A DNA stretch of 64,000 nucleotides from Lentisphaera araneosa HTCC2155. Its GTDB lineage: Bacteria; Verrucomicrobiota; Lentisphaeria; Lentisphaerales; Lentisphaeraceae. Numbering within the stretch: the stretch's first letter is position 1; each line of letters opens with the position of its first letter. The translations under genes were made by a program, and so were the position numbers. Shown one piece after another: positions 56,301-64,000 of this stretch. The stretch is taken from NCBI RefSeq assembly GCF_000170755.1, contig NZ_ABCK01000002.1, forward strand, positions 1-64,000, given 5' to 3'. The notes beneath the pieces are model-generated. The model saw nothing but the letters and a program-made list of their open reading frames with translations, did not search any database and was not told where the DNA came from.

Positions 56301-58193
56301 GGCACTGACACGGCCATTCTTAACATAACAGTTAGCGAATCTCAAGTAAACACTTACATTTTGTGGGGAATCGCAGGTAATAGCAGTGCTGGTAACAACA
56401 TTGGAGATGCAAATACAACTGTCACTTTAACCAACGGTGTAAGTGGACCGGATGGCAGCGATTTAAATGATGCGACTAATGGCTTAAATTCATTTGTTGT
56501 CGGTGGTTCTTACACGGCAGGCAATCATTTCAAAACCAAATTGGCTGCAAGTAAGACATCCATCGACTATGGCTCAGATTATATTGAATTCCAAATCTCA
56601 GCAGATCCTGGCTATGTCTTAAATCTTAACAACCTCAATTTTGATTCCGCCAGAGGTGGTTCATCTGGAACACGTGGTTTTGAAATCTATGCTGCGGTTG
56701 GATCTACTCCTACAATAACAGATCTCTTGCTCGATATCGACAATGAATCAGGAACACGCGACATCCCAGTTAGTCGCAGCATTGATTTGACCACAGCCCA
56801 GTACCAGGAAATTAGTTCCATCACCTTTAGGTACTACCCTTTGATGACTAACGGGTCCATGGAGTTTAATAATTTGAACTTGATCGGTAGCGTGGTAGCT
56901 GAAAATCCTGATGGCAATACAGCGCCTATTACGATAGCACAAAGCTTAACTACAGAAGAAAATATCCCTCTGAATATCACACTGGCTGGAACAGATGCTG
57001 ATGAGGATGATCTTACCTTTGTTGAAGTTGGAACACCATCAAACGGTACTATATCCGGAACAGCTCCAAATCTACTTTACACTCCTAATCCTGATTTCAG
57101 TGGCAACGATAGTTTCACTTTCAAAGTTAATGATGGGACAGTTGACAGTGAACCCGCAACGATTTCGATCAGCGTTACTCCTGTAGGCGTCGAAACGTAC
57201 ACAGTCACCTTTATAACGGGAGACGGATCAGAAGTTCTTGTAAACAACATTGTATCAGGTTCTGATATAAGCTCTCAAATTCCAGAACCGATGGTAATAG
57301 AAGGTAAAACATTTACCGGATGGGATCAACCTGTCACAAATGTAAGTTCCGACCTCACTGTCACAGCTCTCTACGAATCAAAGCAATTACAGCTTTCATC
57401 TTTAACGATGTCGAATCCGAGTTCTCATACCCTGAGCTGGACTGCTCTGGACAATACGGCCTACTACTATTTAGCCGTTGGTACATCTGTAGGCATGGAT
57501 GATCTCTATGGCATGTACCTTGATTCCGATGTTACGACTGTAGATCTTAATCTCAGTGGCTATGAAAATGTCTATGTGCGCCTGTGGACTTATGCCAATG
57601 GCGAATGGCATATCGAGGACTCGGTAATTACCGATCCTAATTTTACTCCGGCAAATGCCTCGTTCACTTCCTATAGTGGCGATGCCTCTGAGCTACGTAT
57701 CGAATGGAACAGAAGTACCTATGATGGCTGGTACTACATTCAGCTAGTGAATAAATTTACTCAGGATGTTGAATGGAGTGATTATTTTGCTCGAACAAGT
57801 GCTGAAGCACTCGTGGGTGCAGTGAGTCAGCCGCTGGATTACTATGAAGTTCACATTTGGTCCTATGATATGAATCTTGGGCAATGGAATCAGGATATTA
57901 AGGACCTGGCCACAAGTGAAAATCAGGCCGCGACTTATGCTTCCCATGGTCTTGACGGTACGAGTTTAACTCTCAACTGGAATCAAAGTAACTACTTGGG
58001 TTGGTACTACATTGAGCTAGAAAGGATCTCAGACGGAGCCTTTATCGATGGCTCCTATTTCGACTGGAATGTGGATTCAGGTGTTTTTGATATCACCGGT
58101 ACGCTAGTTAATGATATTCGAGTTAGAATTTGGACTTACAATGCGGACTTAGGTGAGTGGAACTCATCACAAAGTGACCTAAACACCCCCTAA
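53370..58193 (+). CDS. Multidomain secreted alpha-glucuronidase (GH67)
   Basis: Giant exported protein of about 1,607 aa; ATG 53370 is preferred over the upstream TTG because AAGGA lies 9 bases before it. Order: signal peptide; beta-rich module 1 (about 29-209); full GH67 domain (about 213-890) with catalytic Glu near 510 ([10 protein letters not shown]), Asp near 585 (NGPFDFQ) and Glu near 613 (QITQEYLG); a cadherin-like Ig domain (about 900-990); module 2, a copy of module 1 (about 994-1175); a second Ig-like domain ([12 protein letters not shown]); an InlB-like repeat ([10 protein letters not shown] ... FTGWDQP); and three related C-terminal domains of about 85 residues. The modules probably bind polysaccharide or anchor the enzyme at the surface. 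Such a tail is rare for GH67. Confidence 0.88.
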   Translation: MKLLTTLISLCIITAGMTNRSYAQASPSDTILWSIAGNGSGDVTDSSTTVTIAEGVSGPDGSDFNDGANGLDSFVVGGQYTAGDHFKLKTSGDTYTSFDYNKDYVEFTITAESGYALNLSSLDFDSARGGDSGTRGFKIYGKTQGSPTITDLLLNIDNESGTRTTPSNRSVDLSASQYDEVYSITFRYYPSVTNGSVEFNNLKLIGSVFPSDTPVETGYDLWLRYPAIDDADLLATYRSFASEIVVDGNSETFTAIRTELNNGLDGLLDKDVTDSASITQDGAVLVGTPTSSEIVATLGWGTELDAVGEEGFLIKSTTINGKAVTVIASNGEIGTLYGTFNFLRLMQTNQALNSLNISDSPKIKHRMLNHWDWDKDNNQNLVERGYAGESIWKWDDLPTVVDPRYTDYARANASIGINGVVVNNVNAQPLILSAEYLEKVAVLADVFRPYGIKVYLTARYDAPMHQDSDVIISSANTTLPEVQTWWNNKVAEIYNTYIPDFGGFLMKVDSEGQPGPSTNYGLNHAEGANPIADALDVYGGLLIWRTFVHDKSLDDDRVKRPYIQFTPLDSEFRDNVILQAKNGPFDFQPREPIHPLFGSMPNTTMGMEFQITQEYLGHSTHLVYNAPMWKEVLDFDTYANGANSTVAKIVDGTLDSRELSMIAGVANIGSDTNWCGHHFAQANWYAYGRLAWDHQLSSEGIADEWIRMTWSNDSDVRTDLSSMMLPSWEAAVNYMTPLGLAFTVSGSDFTPSHYYPQPSKRDGKYWFSDSSGLGYDRTTSGSNAVGQYSTEVEVLFNSLNDCPEKYLLWFHKVSWDHTMDSGRSMWEELCYKFNHGVQHINNMQTTWDSLSEKIDFRRFGDVQTKLSKHLIDATDFKDTYIEYFQNDNGLDIPPYSESNQAPSFGSETITEANAIVNSAYSGNVANATDPDNDILTYSKVSGPNWLTIYANGSLSGTPGQSNLGPNSFNIKVDDGNGGTDTAILNITVSESQVNTYILWGIAGNSSAGNNIGDANTTVTLTNGVSGPDGSDLNDATNGLNSFVVGGSYTAGNHFKTKLAASKTSIDYGSDYIEFQISADPGYVLNLNNLNFDSARGGSSGTRGFEIYAAVGSTPTITDLLLDIDNESGTRDIPVSRSIDLTTAQYQEISSITFRYYPLMTNGSMEFNNLNLIGSVVAENPDGNTAPITIAQSLTTEENIPLNITLAGTDADEDDLTFVEVGTPSNGTISGTAPNLLYTPNPDFSGNDSFTFKVNDGTVDSEPATISISVTPVGVETYTVTFITGDGSEVLVNNIVSGSDISSQIPEPMVIEGKTFTGWDQPVTNVSSDLTVTALYESKQLQLSSLTMSNPSSHTLSWTALDNTAYYYLAVGTSVGMDDLYGMYLDSDVTTVDLNLSGYENVYVRLWTYANGEWHIEDSVITDPNFTPANASFTSYSGDASELRIEWNRSTYDGWYYIQLVNKFTQDVEWSDYFARTSAEALVGAVSQPLDYYEVHIWSYDMNLGQWNQDIKDLATSENQAATYASHGLDGTSLTLNWNQSNYLGWYYIELERISDGAFIDGSYFDWNVDSGVFDITGTLVNDIRVRIWTYNADLGEWNSSQSDLNTP
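53454..53998 (+). repeat. Internal duplicated beta-rich module, copy 1 (coding)
   Basis: Encodes residues about 29-209 of the multidomain GH67. Shared strings with copy 2 include [46 protein letters not shown] and the closing LIGSV. An extracellular carbohydrate-binding role is likely but not assigned to a known family. Confidence 0.75.
56350..56896 (+). repeat. Internal duplicated beta-rich module, copy 2 (coding)
   Basis: Second copy of the module, residues about 994-1175, between two Ig-like domains. Protein similarity is strong while the DNA has diverged, so the duplication is old and under selection. Confidence 0.75.
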
Positions 58194-58219
58194 GTATTAA
58201 AAACTGTAAACTTACGGGA

Positions 58220-58243
58220 CTGTCGAGAATGAATTCTCGACAG
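58220..58243 (+). terminator. Strong hairpin after the multidomain GH67 gene
   Basis: CTGTCGAGAA-TGAA-TTCTCGACAG is a perfect 10-bp stem with a 4-base loop, 26 bases after the stop at 58193. No U-run follows immediately (CTTTTTA only at 58261-58267), so it is either an imperfect terminator or an mRNA 3'-end stabiliser. Confidence 0.55.
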
Positions 58244-58321
58244 CCTAGGATCCCCCTGCGCTTTTTACTGCAATTTGAGGATCAAGCATCTGTTTACACA
58301 AGATGGAAACAAGGAGATAAA

Positions 58322-59476
58322 ATGAGAAAAATATTACTGGTATTCGGGACTCGTCCTGAAGCAATAAAAATGGCTCCCTTGGCACTGGAACTAAAAAAAT
58401 CTGCGCACCTGAAAGTAAAAATCTGTGTCACGGCTCAGCATCGTGAAATGCTCGATCAAGTAATGACTTCCTTCGGTTTAAAAGCAGATTATGATTTAGA
58501 CCTCATGCGTGCGGGTCAAAATTTAAATAGCATTACTTCTGATGTTGTGATGGAACTCAAGCCAGTTCTTCATGACTTCAAACCTGATTTAGTTTTAGTC
58601 CATGGTGATACTACAACCACAATGGCGGCATCTTTAGCTGCGTATTACGAGCAAATCCCCGTTGGTCATGTTGAGGCTGGCTTGCGGACTCATAATATCT
58701 ACAGCCCCTGGCCTGAAGAAATTAACCGCCAATTAACGGGTAGAATTGCCAGCTATCATTTCGCTCCCACCGAAGAAGCTGCCATGAACTTGATGAAAGA
58801 AGGTGTGGATCGTGAAAAGATTTATGTCACGGGTAACACGGTTATCGATGCCCTACTATTCAAAGTAGAGAAAATACGCAATGACCTCGAACTGAACCAG
58901 GGCTGTCATCAAGCTATTTACAAATCTGGGTATGACCTTGATACAGCTAGGAAATTCATTTTAGTTACAGGTCATAGGAGAGAGAATTTTGGTCAGGGTT
59001 TTGAAAATATATGTCTGGCACTTAAAGATCTTGCCAAGCGCAATCCCAATATTGATTTTGTCTACCCAGTACATCTCAATCCCAATGTAAAAAAACCAGT
59101 AGAACAGCTGCTCACGGGCGTATCCAATATACATCTGATTGCACCTCAGGATTACGAACCCTTTATCTACCTCATGGATAATTGTTTGCTAATCATGAGC
59201 GACTCAGGTGGGATTCAGGAGGAGGCTCCAAGTCTAGGTAAGCCCGTTCTAGTGATGCGCGATACAACCGAGAGACCTGAGGCTGTAAAGGCCGGAACGG
59301 TTAAACTTGTGGGTACTGAAGTCGACGCTTTAGTTAAGGAAACTCAGCAGCTGATTGATGACTCCAAACTCTATGAAAAAATGAGCCGAGCTCACAATCC
59401 CTATGGCGATGGAACTGCCAGCAAACGAATTTTAGATATAATTTTAGCCAAAAGAAAAGAGGTAGCAAATGTTTAG
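58322..59476 (+). CDS. wecB: UDP-N-acetylglucosamine 2-epimerase (non-hydrolysing)
   Basis: Cytoplasmic enzyme of 384 aa from ATG 58322 (AAGGAG 8-13 bases upstream); the frame's earlier start at 58229 overlaps the terminator hairpin and is unlikely. It interconverts UDP-GlcNAc and UDP-ManNAc. Motifs: [91 protein letters not shown]. First gene of a tight five-gene operon; it would supply ManNAc-type precursors for the polymerase at 60313. Confidence 0.94.
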   Translation: MRKILLVFGTRPEAIKMAPLALELKKSAHLKVKICVTAQHREMLDQVMTSFGLKADYDLDLMRAGQNLNSITSDVVMELKPVLHDFKPDLVLVHGDTTTTMAASLAAYYEQIPVGHVEAGLRTHNIYSPWPEEINRQLTGRIASYHFAPTEEAAMNLMKEGVDREKIYVTGNTVIDALLFKVEKIRNDLELNQGCHQAIYKSGYDLDTARKFILVTGHRRENFGQGFENICLALKDLAKRNPNIDFVYPVHLNPNVKKPVEQLLTGVSNIHLIAPQDYEPFIYLMDNCLLIMSDSGGIQEEAPSLGKPVLVMRDTTERPEAVKAGTVKLVGTEVDALVKETQQLIDDSKLYEKMSRAHNPYGDGTASKRILDIILAKRKEVANV

Positions 59477-60311
59477 CAAGAAATTATTAATTGGGCTGAC
59501 CCTTATGAGTATGGCAACAGCCCTCAATGCCCAGCAAAACGGTAAAAAATTTAAGTATGATGGGGAACGTTATTACTCAATAGAAAAAGGCCCTGAACTA
59601 AGCCTAGAATCAATTCGGTTAGGCTATAACTATGTTGACTTAAGTGACGGCTTGGATGATGTCAATAATTACAGTGTTTTAGCTCGAATGAGTCTTGGCG
59701 AGCAGTGGAAACTGGGAGCTGAAGTATTTTACACAGATTTCTATGATCAGGCCATTGGCGGTGGAGCTTTTGCGGAATACAAAATTGATGGTCATTGGAG
59801 CCTCTATGGTGATTTATTTTTAGGAAGTGAAGGTAATGACATCCCCAAGCATAACTGGGCGACTGGAATCGTTTATGACGATAAAGTAAGTCGTGTCTAC
59901 AGGGCCACATACCGCAATAAACGTTTTCGTAATAATCAGTCCATCTCGCTTTTGAGTATGGATCTTGTCCAGTATTTCACTGCTCAGCACGAATACTTCT
60001 CTGTGGGGCAAATTAATATCACACCCGAATACCTTGATCAAGACAGTAAAACTGGCTACAGCGCAAGTGCGCATTATAGCTATGGCAAGATACATGATTG
60101 GCGTTTAGGTGGTGAATTTCTTATTGGCAAATCAAATTACATCTCTGTAGTGGATAAAATCACCGAGGTGAAGCAAGATATCTGGGGCTTTAGTTTAGAA
60201 GCAGGAAAGTTCCTTAAAAAAGACCTGGAGCTTGGCGTTGAGTATGCATATACAGATGTGGAGTCCTATCACTCCCATTCAATCTTGATAAGCGCTACAT
60301 GGTTGTTTTGA
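59469..60311 (+). CDS. YaiO-like outer-membrane beta-barrel protein
   Basis: Exported 280-aa protein with signal peptide (to LNAQ) and alternating beta-strand pattern ([46 protein letters not shown]), ending in aromatic Phe (SATWLF) as outer-membrane barrels do. Layout resembles the YaiO family found beside exopolysaccharide polymerases. The start overlaps the epimerase end by 8 bases. Likely involved in export or sensing of the polymer; assignment is moderate. Confidence 0.65.
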   Translation: MFSKKLLIGLTLMSMATALNAQQNGKKFKYDGERYYSIEKGPELSLESIRLGYNYVDLSDGLDDVNNYSVLARMSLGEQWKLGAEVFYTDFYDQAIGGGAFAEYKIDGHWSLYGDLFLGSEGNDIPKHNWATGIVYDDKVSRVYRATYRNKRFRNNQSISLLSMDLVQYFTAQHEYFSVGQINITPEYLDQDSKTGYSASAHYSYGKIHDWRLGGEFLIGKSNYISVVDKITEVKQDIWGFSLEAGKFLKKDLELGVEYAYTDVESYHSHSILISATWLF

Positions 60312-60312
60312 A

Positions 60313-61560
60313 ATGATATTCTTTTTTATCTATATTCTAGTGGGGCTCATTTTACTTAGGTCCTTATTCATGACTTTTTATACTCTCTCAAATAATGAAA
60401 AAAACATTGATGAGGGATTGGAAATTGATGAGGAGTACAACCCAAAGGTTTCCGTTCTTGTTCCGGCACATAATGAAGAGGCTGTTATCGAAGGTTGCCT
60501 AGAATGTATGAATAAACTAGATTATAAAAAAGACCAATTGGAGGTAATTATTCTCAATGATCGCTCCAGTGATGGTACCAAAGATTTAATCGATAATTTC
60601 TTACGCAAAAACCCCAAAAGTCATATTCGAGCTCACCACCGCCCCATGAGCGCCGAGCCGGGTAAAGCTGCAGCCATGAAAGAGATTATTGCGACCCTGA
60701 AGTCAGAAATCATTGTGATCTTTGATGCTGATTACCTTCCTCAAGCAGATTTGATTAAACGCCTCATAAATCCTTTCAAAGATCCTGAGGTTGGCGCCAC
60801 GATGGGGCGAGTTGTTACCTACAACGCCAATGCCAATATTATGACGAAACTCATTGATTTGGAAAGACGCTCAGGTTATGCAATCGACCAAAATGTAAGA
60901 AATCATTTTGATCTGCTACCGCAATTTGGTGGTACTACTGGAGGTATTCGATTGAGTGCATTAGAAGACGTAGGGGGATGGGACACTCGAACCCTCACAG
61001 AAGATACTGACTTGACCTACAAGCTTTATCTCAATGGCTACAAAATCAAATATCTCAATGCCGCCGCCTGTTATGAAGAAACACCAGAAACCTGGCAGGC
61101 TAGGTACAAGCAAGTGCGTCGCTGGGCTTATGGTCACAATGACTGTATGATTAAACACTTTATTCCAACACTCATGCATACGGATAAAAATCTGTTGAGA
61201 AAACTGGACGCGCTCCTGTTGCTGACTATTTATGCAGCTCCAGCGGCATTACTGGTTTTATCCATTGTAGCTTTTTTATTTGGTAATATAAGCGTGAATA
61301 TGTCAGCTTCCCTCATTACTTTATTTTTATTGTTTTGTGGATTTGGCAATTTCAGTCCTTTCTTTCAAATGTTTGCCGCTTGCATCAAAGATCGGCAACC
61401 TCATTGTATTCGCTACATTCCCTATATTTTTGTATCGTCTACAATTAGTATGCTAGCTTCCACTCATGCCCTTCTTTTGTTGCCTATTGAAAAGCTGGGA
61501 CTTAAAAAATCTTTGAGCTGGGATAAAACACTTAGGTATAGGAAAAAGGCTATCTCATGA
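60313..61560 (+). CDS. Processive glycosyltransferase, GT2 (PgaC/IcaA-like)
   Basis: Membrane polysaccharide synthase of 415 aa. An N-terminal helix precedes the GT2 domain: VSVLVPAHNEE, Asp83 in NDRSSDG, FDADY (138-140 DAD), catalytic TED at 229-231 and QVRRW at 267-271. The D,D,D,QxxRW set marks processive synthases such as PgaC. C-terminal helices (about 295-395) form the channel. One base separates it from the barrel gene, and it overlaps the next gene by 4 bases (ATGA). With the epimerase, a HexNAc-containing exopolysaccharide is predicted. Confidence 0.88.
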   Translation: MIFFFIYILVGLILLRSLFMTFYTLSNNEKNIDEGLEIDEEYNPKVSVLVPAHNEEAVIEGCLECMNKLDYKKDQLEVIILNDRSSDGTKDLIDNFLRKNPKSHIRAHHRPMSAEPGKAAAMKEIIATLKSEIIVIFDADYLPQADLIKRLINPFKDPEVGATMGRVVTYNANANIMTKLIDLERRSGYAIDQNVRNHFDLLPQFGGTTGGIRLSALEDVGGWDTRTLTEDTDLTYKLYLNGYKIKYLNAAACYEETPETWQARYKQVRRWAYGHNDCMIKHFIPTLMHTDKNLLRKLDALLLLTIYAAPAALLVLSIVAFLFGNISVNMSASLITLFLLFCGFGNFSPFFQMFAACIKDRQPHCIRYIPYIFVSSTISMLASTHALLLLPIEKLGLKKSLSWDKTLRYRKKAIS

Positions 61561-62288
61561 TTGTTTTTATCTTAATTGCTTGTCTGTATCTCATGATTCA
61601 GTTTTCTCAGCATAGCCTTTTGAAAAAATTTAATCATTGCAGTCGGCTCAACTTAGACGAAAAACAAAAACTTATTTGCATAAAAAAAATTACCTTTACA
61701 CATGGCTTAGTCCTTTTGTTTGGCTCAATAATTTTTTATTTTAGCTTACAATTCAGCCCCAAAAATCATATGTCTAATCTTCTTGTTGACCCACAAACAA
61801 AAACCTGGGTCACGGGACTTGTTATGATGGCTTTTTTGCTAACTTTAAGGTGGCTCACATTGAATAAAAAAGACTCATTATTTTACCCAGTTTTGAGCTT
61901 TGTCATGATTATTATTTTACTTGCGGGCCTAAAAGACATGATTCAACCCGAACTTGTAAAGCAATTTGGCTATTATTATTTCTTTAGTCAAACTATTATT
62001 TTTATTGCTTTTGTTATAGCCATGATTTTTTCGTCTATTTATTTTTTCAAACGACAAGTAATAATTCACCTATTAAGATTGTATCTTTTTGCTAGCTTGA
62101 GTAATATTTTGGCCTTTGTAATTTCACAGTACCTGGCTCATTATTTGTACTCTAGTTTATATTTTATTACTTGTATTGCACTTTCAATTTATCTGCCCAT
62201 GTGGCTCTCCTTGGTCAACCTTTGTCACATCTTTAATGACTACGATAACTTGGATGATGATTCAAGTGTGCAGGAAATTCAAGCATGA
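61557..62288 (+). CDS. Seven-helix membrane protein of the exopolysaccharide operon
   Basis: Protein of 243 aa, not recognised. Hydrophobic helices around 1-17, 45-66, 83-96, 105-125, 138-163, 170-190 and 194-217, with a short acidic C-terminal tail (DDDSSVQEIQA). Both ends overlap neighbours by 4 bases, so it is made with the synthase. It may be a helper of polymer synthesis; no catalytic motif is visible. Confidence 0.7.
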   Translation: MIVFILIACLYLMIQFSQHSLLKKFNHCSRLNLDEKQKLICIKKITFTHGLVLLFGSIIFYFSLQFSPKNHMSNLLVDPQTKTWVTGLVMMAFLLTLRWLTLNKKDSLFYPVLSFVMIIILLAGLKDMIQPELVKQFGYYYFFSQTIIFIAFVIAMIFSSIYFFKRQVIIHLLRLYLFASLSNILAFVISQYLAHYLYSSLYFITCIALSIYLPMWLSLVNLCHIFNDYDNLDDDSSVQEIQA

Positions 62289-62857
62289 CCAAGTCTATTG
62301 GTATCGCCTTATGTGTAATTGCTGCATTAGCTGCTTTTTTTATTTCAAATCACAATAATCAACACGAAGAAATTGAGCCTCAAATAAAAGAAATTAAAAC
62401 GAACAAAAAAGACTTGAAAGAAAAAGAAAAACCAGCTTTAAGAATGAGCAAAGCACTTAAAGAAACACCTTCAATCATAGAAGCTGAAGCTCGTCTTGAA
62501 GAAAAAAAGCCAAGAGTAAAAATAAGAGGTGAAATCAGCACTCCAAGAATAGAGGCTGTTGACATTAGTGAACAAACTAAAGTTCACAATGAAAATATTG
62601 ACGAGTTGAGAAAAGTCAGTCAATCTATTGAAAAAAATGTTTTGAAGAAATACACACCATTTCTCATGGGCCTTGATGATGAAAAATCATTAGAAGTCTA
62701 TGAGGTTTTATTTGATCACCACATGAATATATTCGATAAAGTTGCAGCTCAGGAGAACATCGACATGAACGCAGAAAAAACTGCCCGAGATAATAAAATC
62801 AAAGAGCTTCTAAATGATAGCGAATTTAAAAAGTATCAGCTCTTCCTCCCCAAGTAA
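62285..62857 (+). CDS. Single-helix coiled-coil protein of the exopolysaccharide operon
   Basis: Protein of 190 aa, not recognised. One N-terminal hydrophobic helix (residues 4-20), then a highly charged Lys/Glu-rich coiled-coil region (about 30-90) and a helical C-terminus rich in Asp/Glu/Lys. It looks like a membrane-anchored, periplasm-facing protein. It overlaps the preceding gene by 4 bases and closes the operon. A truncated gene follows in the same frame after its stop. Confidence 0.65.
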   Translation: MTKSIGIALCVIAALAAFFISNHNNQHEEIEPQIKEIKTNKKDLKEKEKPALRMSKALKETPSIIEAEARLEEKKPRVKIRGEISTPRIEAVDISEQTKVHNENIDELRKVSQSIEKNVLKKYTPFLMGLDDEKSLEVYEVLFDHHMNIFDKVAAQENIDMNAEKTARDNKIKELLNDSEFKKYQLFLPK

Positions 62858-63526
62858 ATCCAGCAGACTTCTACAGGGACACACTACATATGGGTCAGAA
62901 TGTACGGTGCAAATGGCAAGGATGACTCATTACATGCCGGACTGGAGTCTCCAACGACATACGGAGGGGCCGGATTTACAAACAAATCGGCAACATGGAC
63001 CTGGGTCGGTGAAGCCGCCGCTGCCAGAGTCACTGTTGAAGTTCCAAGTTCAGGAATTCACACCATTCGTATTTGGCAGCGAGAAGATGGCACCAGACTT
63101 GATAAAATCATTGTTTCTAACATTAGTTCATATACACCAGATGGCATCGGCCCGCCTGAAAGCCCTATGAATATAATAAGTACAGAATCATCTGTTGACG
63201 AAAACTCTATCGTTTCAAATGAAAACAGCAGTGATGATTCAAGCTCTCAAAGCTATGGCTCATCAAGTATTCTTACTGGTACTAATTCTATTTACGAGGA
63301 TCTTAATTCAACACTTCTTGTATTGAATGGTTCTAATTTCATCCTTGAAATAGTGACTGCTGAAGGTTCTTACCTATTCGGCTGTACTTACGGGGATAGT
63401 TTTGAATCCACAATTATAGATGATTTCACATTTGATATTATTTATAGCGATTCAAGTGAAATTGAAGAATTCATACATAGCCTTTTTGATGAAAATGAAA
63501 TTATAGATATTCTTCTTGTAGAGTAA
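62858..63526 (+). pseudogene. 5'-truncated gene with carbohydrate-binding-like domain and Ser-rich tail
   Basis: The frame is open directly after the 62855-62857 stop. STGTHYIWVRMYGANGKDDS begins in the middle of a beta-sandwich module whose first half is missing; it continues with WTWVGEAAAARVTVEVP and GIHTIRIWQREDGTRLDK, which is typical of extracellular carbohydrate-binding modules. An ATG at 62900 exists but lies within the domain and lacks a good ribosome site. Residues after about 105 are Ser/Asp-rich and then acidic, unlike the first part. The GC content of the first 280 bases is higher than that of the rest. Either a remnant or a re-purposed short protein. Confidence 0.6.
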
Positions 63527-63566
63527 CAAACAATTGAAATCATGATCTTAACCTGATCATAAATAT

Positions 63567-63599
63567 GAGGCGATTCGAGTGAATCGCCTCTAACTTTTT
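63567..63599 (+). terminator. Intrinsic terminator
   Basis: GAGGCGATTC-GAGT-GAATCGCCTC forms a perfect 10-bp stem with a 4-base loop, followed by TAACTTTTT. It is the clearest rho-independent terminator of the window, closing the exopolysaccharide operon and truncated gene. Confidence 0.85.
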
Positions 63600-63704
63600 C
63601 ATCATCAACTCAAGTGGGCCTTAATAGTTGCTACAACTAAACTCAAAAAAACCTAAGCTGAAATATAACCATTCAATACAGTTATTGAAAAATTAGTACT
63701 TTCA

Positions 63705-63733
63705 TGTAGCAGCATAGTTTTCAAGTTGTCTAG
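63705..63733 (+). promoter_or_regulatory. ECF-like promoter motif (TGTAGCA variant) for the last sulfatase
   Basis: TGTAGCA (63705-63711), 16 bases, GTCTAG (63728-63733), 72 bases before the ATG at 63806 and behind a strong terminator, so a promoter is needed here. Confidence 0.5.
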
Positions 63734-63805
63734 CATTTACAGAGTTTAAAAAACCAATGCTAACCATCAACAACCAAATCAAACGAAAACACAGCTTCGA
63801 TAACG

Positions 63806-64000
63806 ATGAAAACACTAATCCCATTTTTATATTTATGCTTTTACTTGTCTTACTCAGGTACTGCTGAATCTCAACCATCTGGTAATTCTAAGCCAAATAT
63901 TCTTTTTATCATGGCGGATGATCACACCAAACAGGCAATTGGCTGTTACGGGAGTCGCCTCAGTAAACTTAACCCTACCCCCACAATTGATAGGCTAGCC
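63806..64000 (+). CDS. Sulfatase, N-terminal part (cut by window end)
   Basis: Only 65 codons are inside the window. Signal peptide [20 protein letters not shown], then [20 protein letters not shown] with the metal-binding Asp pair, and TPTIDRLA. This matches the start of the other sulfatases, closest to those at 19202 and 41479. The active-site Cys motif would lie just beyond the edge. Confidence 0.85.
   Translation, partial: MKTLIPFLYLCFYLSYSGTAESQPSGNSKPNILFIMADDHTKQAIGCYGSRLSKLNPTPTIDRLA

Noticed and set aside
58229-58321. Longer N-terminus of the UDP-GlcNAc 2-epimerase
   Set aside because: The extra 31 codons overlap a terminator-like hairpin, while ATG 58322 has AAGGAG and begins with the conserved [13 protein letters not shown] block.
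1-64000. tRNA, rRNA or CRISPR array
   Set aside because: No cloverleaf with TTCRA arm, rRNA block or regularly spaced repeats were seen in the gaps between genes.

Overview
The window looks like a chromosomal segment of a marine member of the Lentisphaerota (PVC superphylum), close to Lentisphaera. The base composition is AT-rich. There are twelve exported S1-type sulfatases (one cut by the window edge), stand-alone prepilin-like proteins with the FTL(I/V)ELLVV leader, a short ECF-type sigma factor paired with a DWG-type Ser/Thr kinase, and haem c / beta-propeller proteins with 3-keto-disaccharide-hydrolase-like domains. This assignment is inferred from gene content; no rRNA is present.

Layout. 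1-4.7 kb: an RHH-Fic fusion whose start codon sits in a perfect palindrome, a pseudopilin, a PhoD-like phosphatase and a TIM-barrel sugar isomerase. 4.9-9.4 kb: a ThuA-like gene running through an A10 tract into a 1.1-kaa LamG/cytochrome c/beta-propeller protein. 9.4-11 kb: a second fic gene between two copies of a hairpin-rich repeat, plus the tail of a lost gene. 11-14.2 kb: araB, araD and a PAS-AraC regulator. 14.3-22.4 kb: minus-strand sulfatases with an esterase and an SGNH/EF-hand hydrolase. 22.6-26.4 kb: a three-gene operon that looks like the split version of the 4.9-9.4 kb fusion. 26.5-30 kb: pseudopilin, ECF sigma factor, kinase. 30-43 kb: six sulfatases, a GH29 remnant, a complete IS3-family element with a 4-bp target duplication, a sialate O-acetylesterase, an attC-like site and an acetylesterase remnant. 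43.3-58.2 kb: a glucuronate-polysaccharide locus with a membrane-anchored AraC regulator, two GH67 alpha-glucuronidases (one a giant multidomain protein), a sulfatase, a TRAP transporter and an amidohydrolase. 58.3-63.5 kb: an exopolysaccharide operon (UDP-GlcNAc 2-epimerase, YaiO-like barrel, processive GT2, two unknown proteins), then a 5'-truncated carbohydrate-binding-like gene. 63.8 kb: start of another sulfatase.

How the genes work together. Sulfatases and esterases would remove sulfate and acyl groups, GH67 enzymes would release glucuronate, the TRAP system would import acidic sugars, and AraB/AraD-type enzymes would process pentoses. The polysaccharide itself cannot be named from sequence; a sulfated glucuronate-containing polymer is the best inference.

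The most interesting undescribed signal is a promoter-like motif, TGTA(A/G)C(A/G)-N16/17-GT(A/C), found at nine places in front of sulfatases, both pseudopilins, the ECF sigma gene itself, the membrane AraC gene, the acetylesterase and the 3-keto-hydrolase operon. It suggests an autoregulated ECF/kinase regulon for polysaccharide use. Others: a palindrome with matched changes in both arms upstream of both GH67 genes, a probable slippage fusion at A10, and four separate 3'-end gene remnants left behind intact genes.
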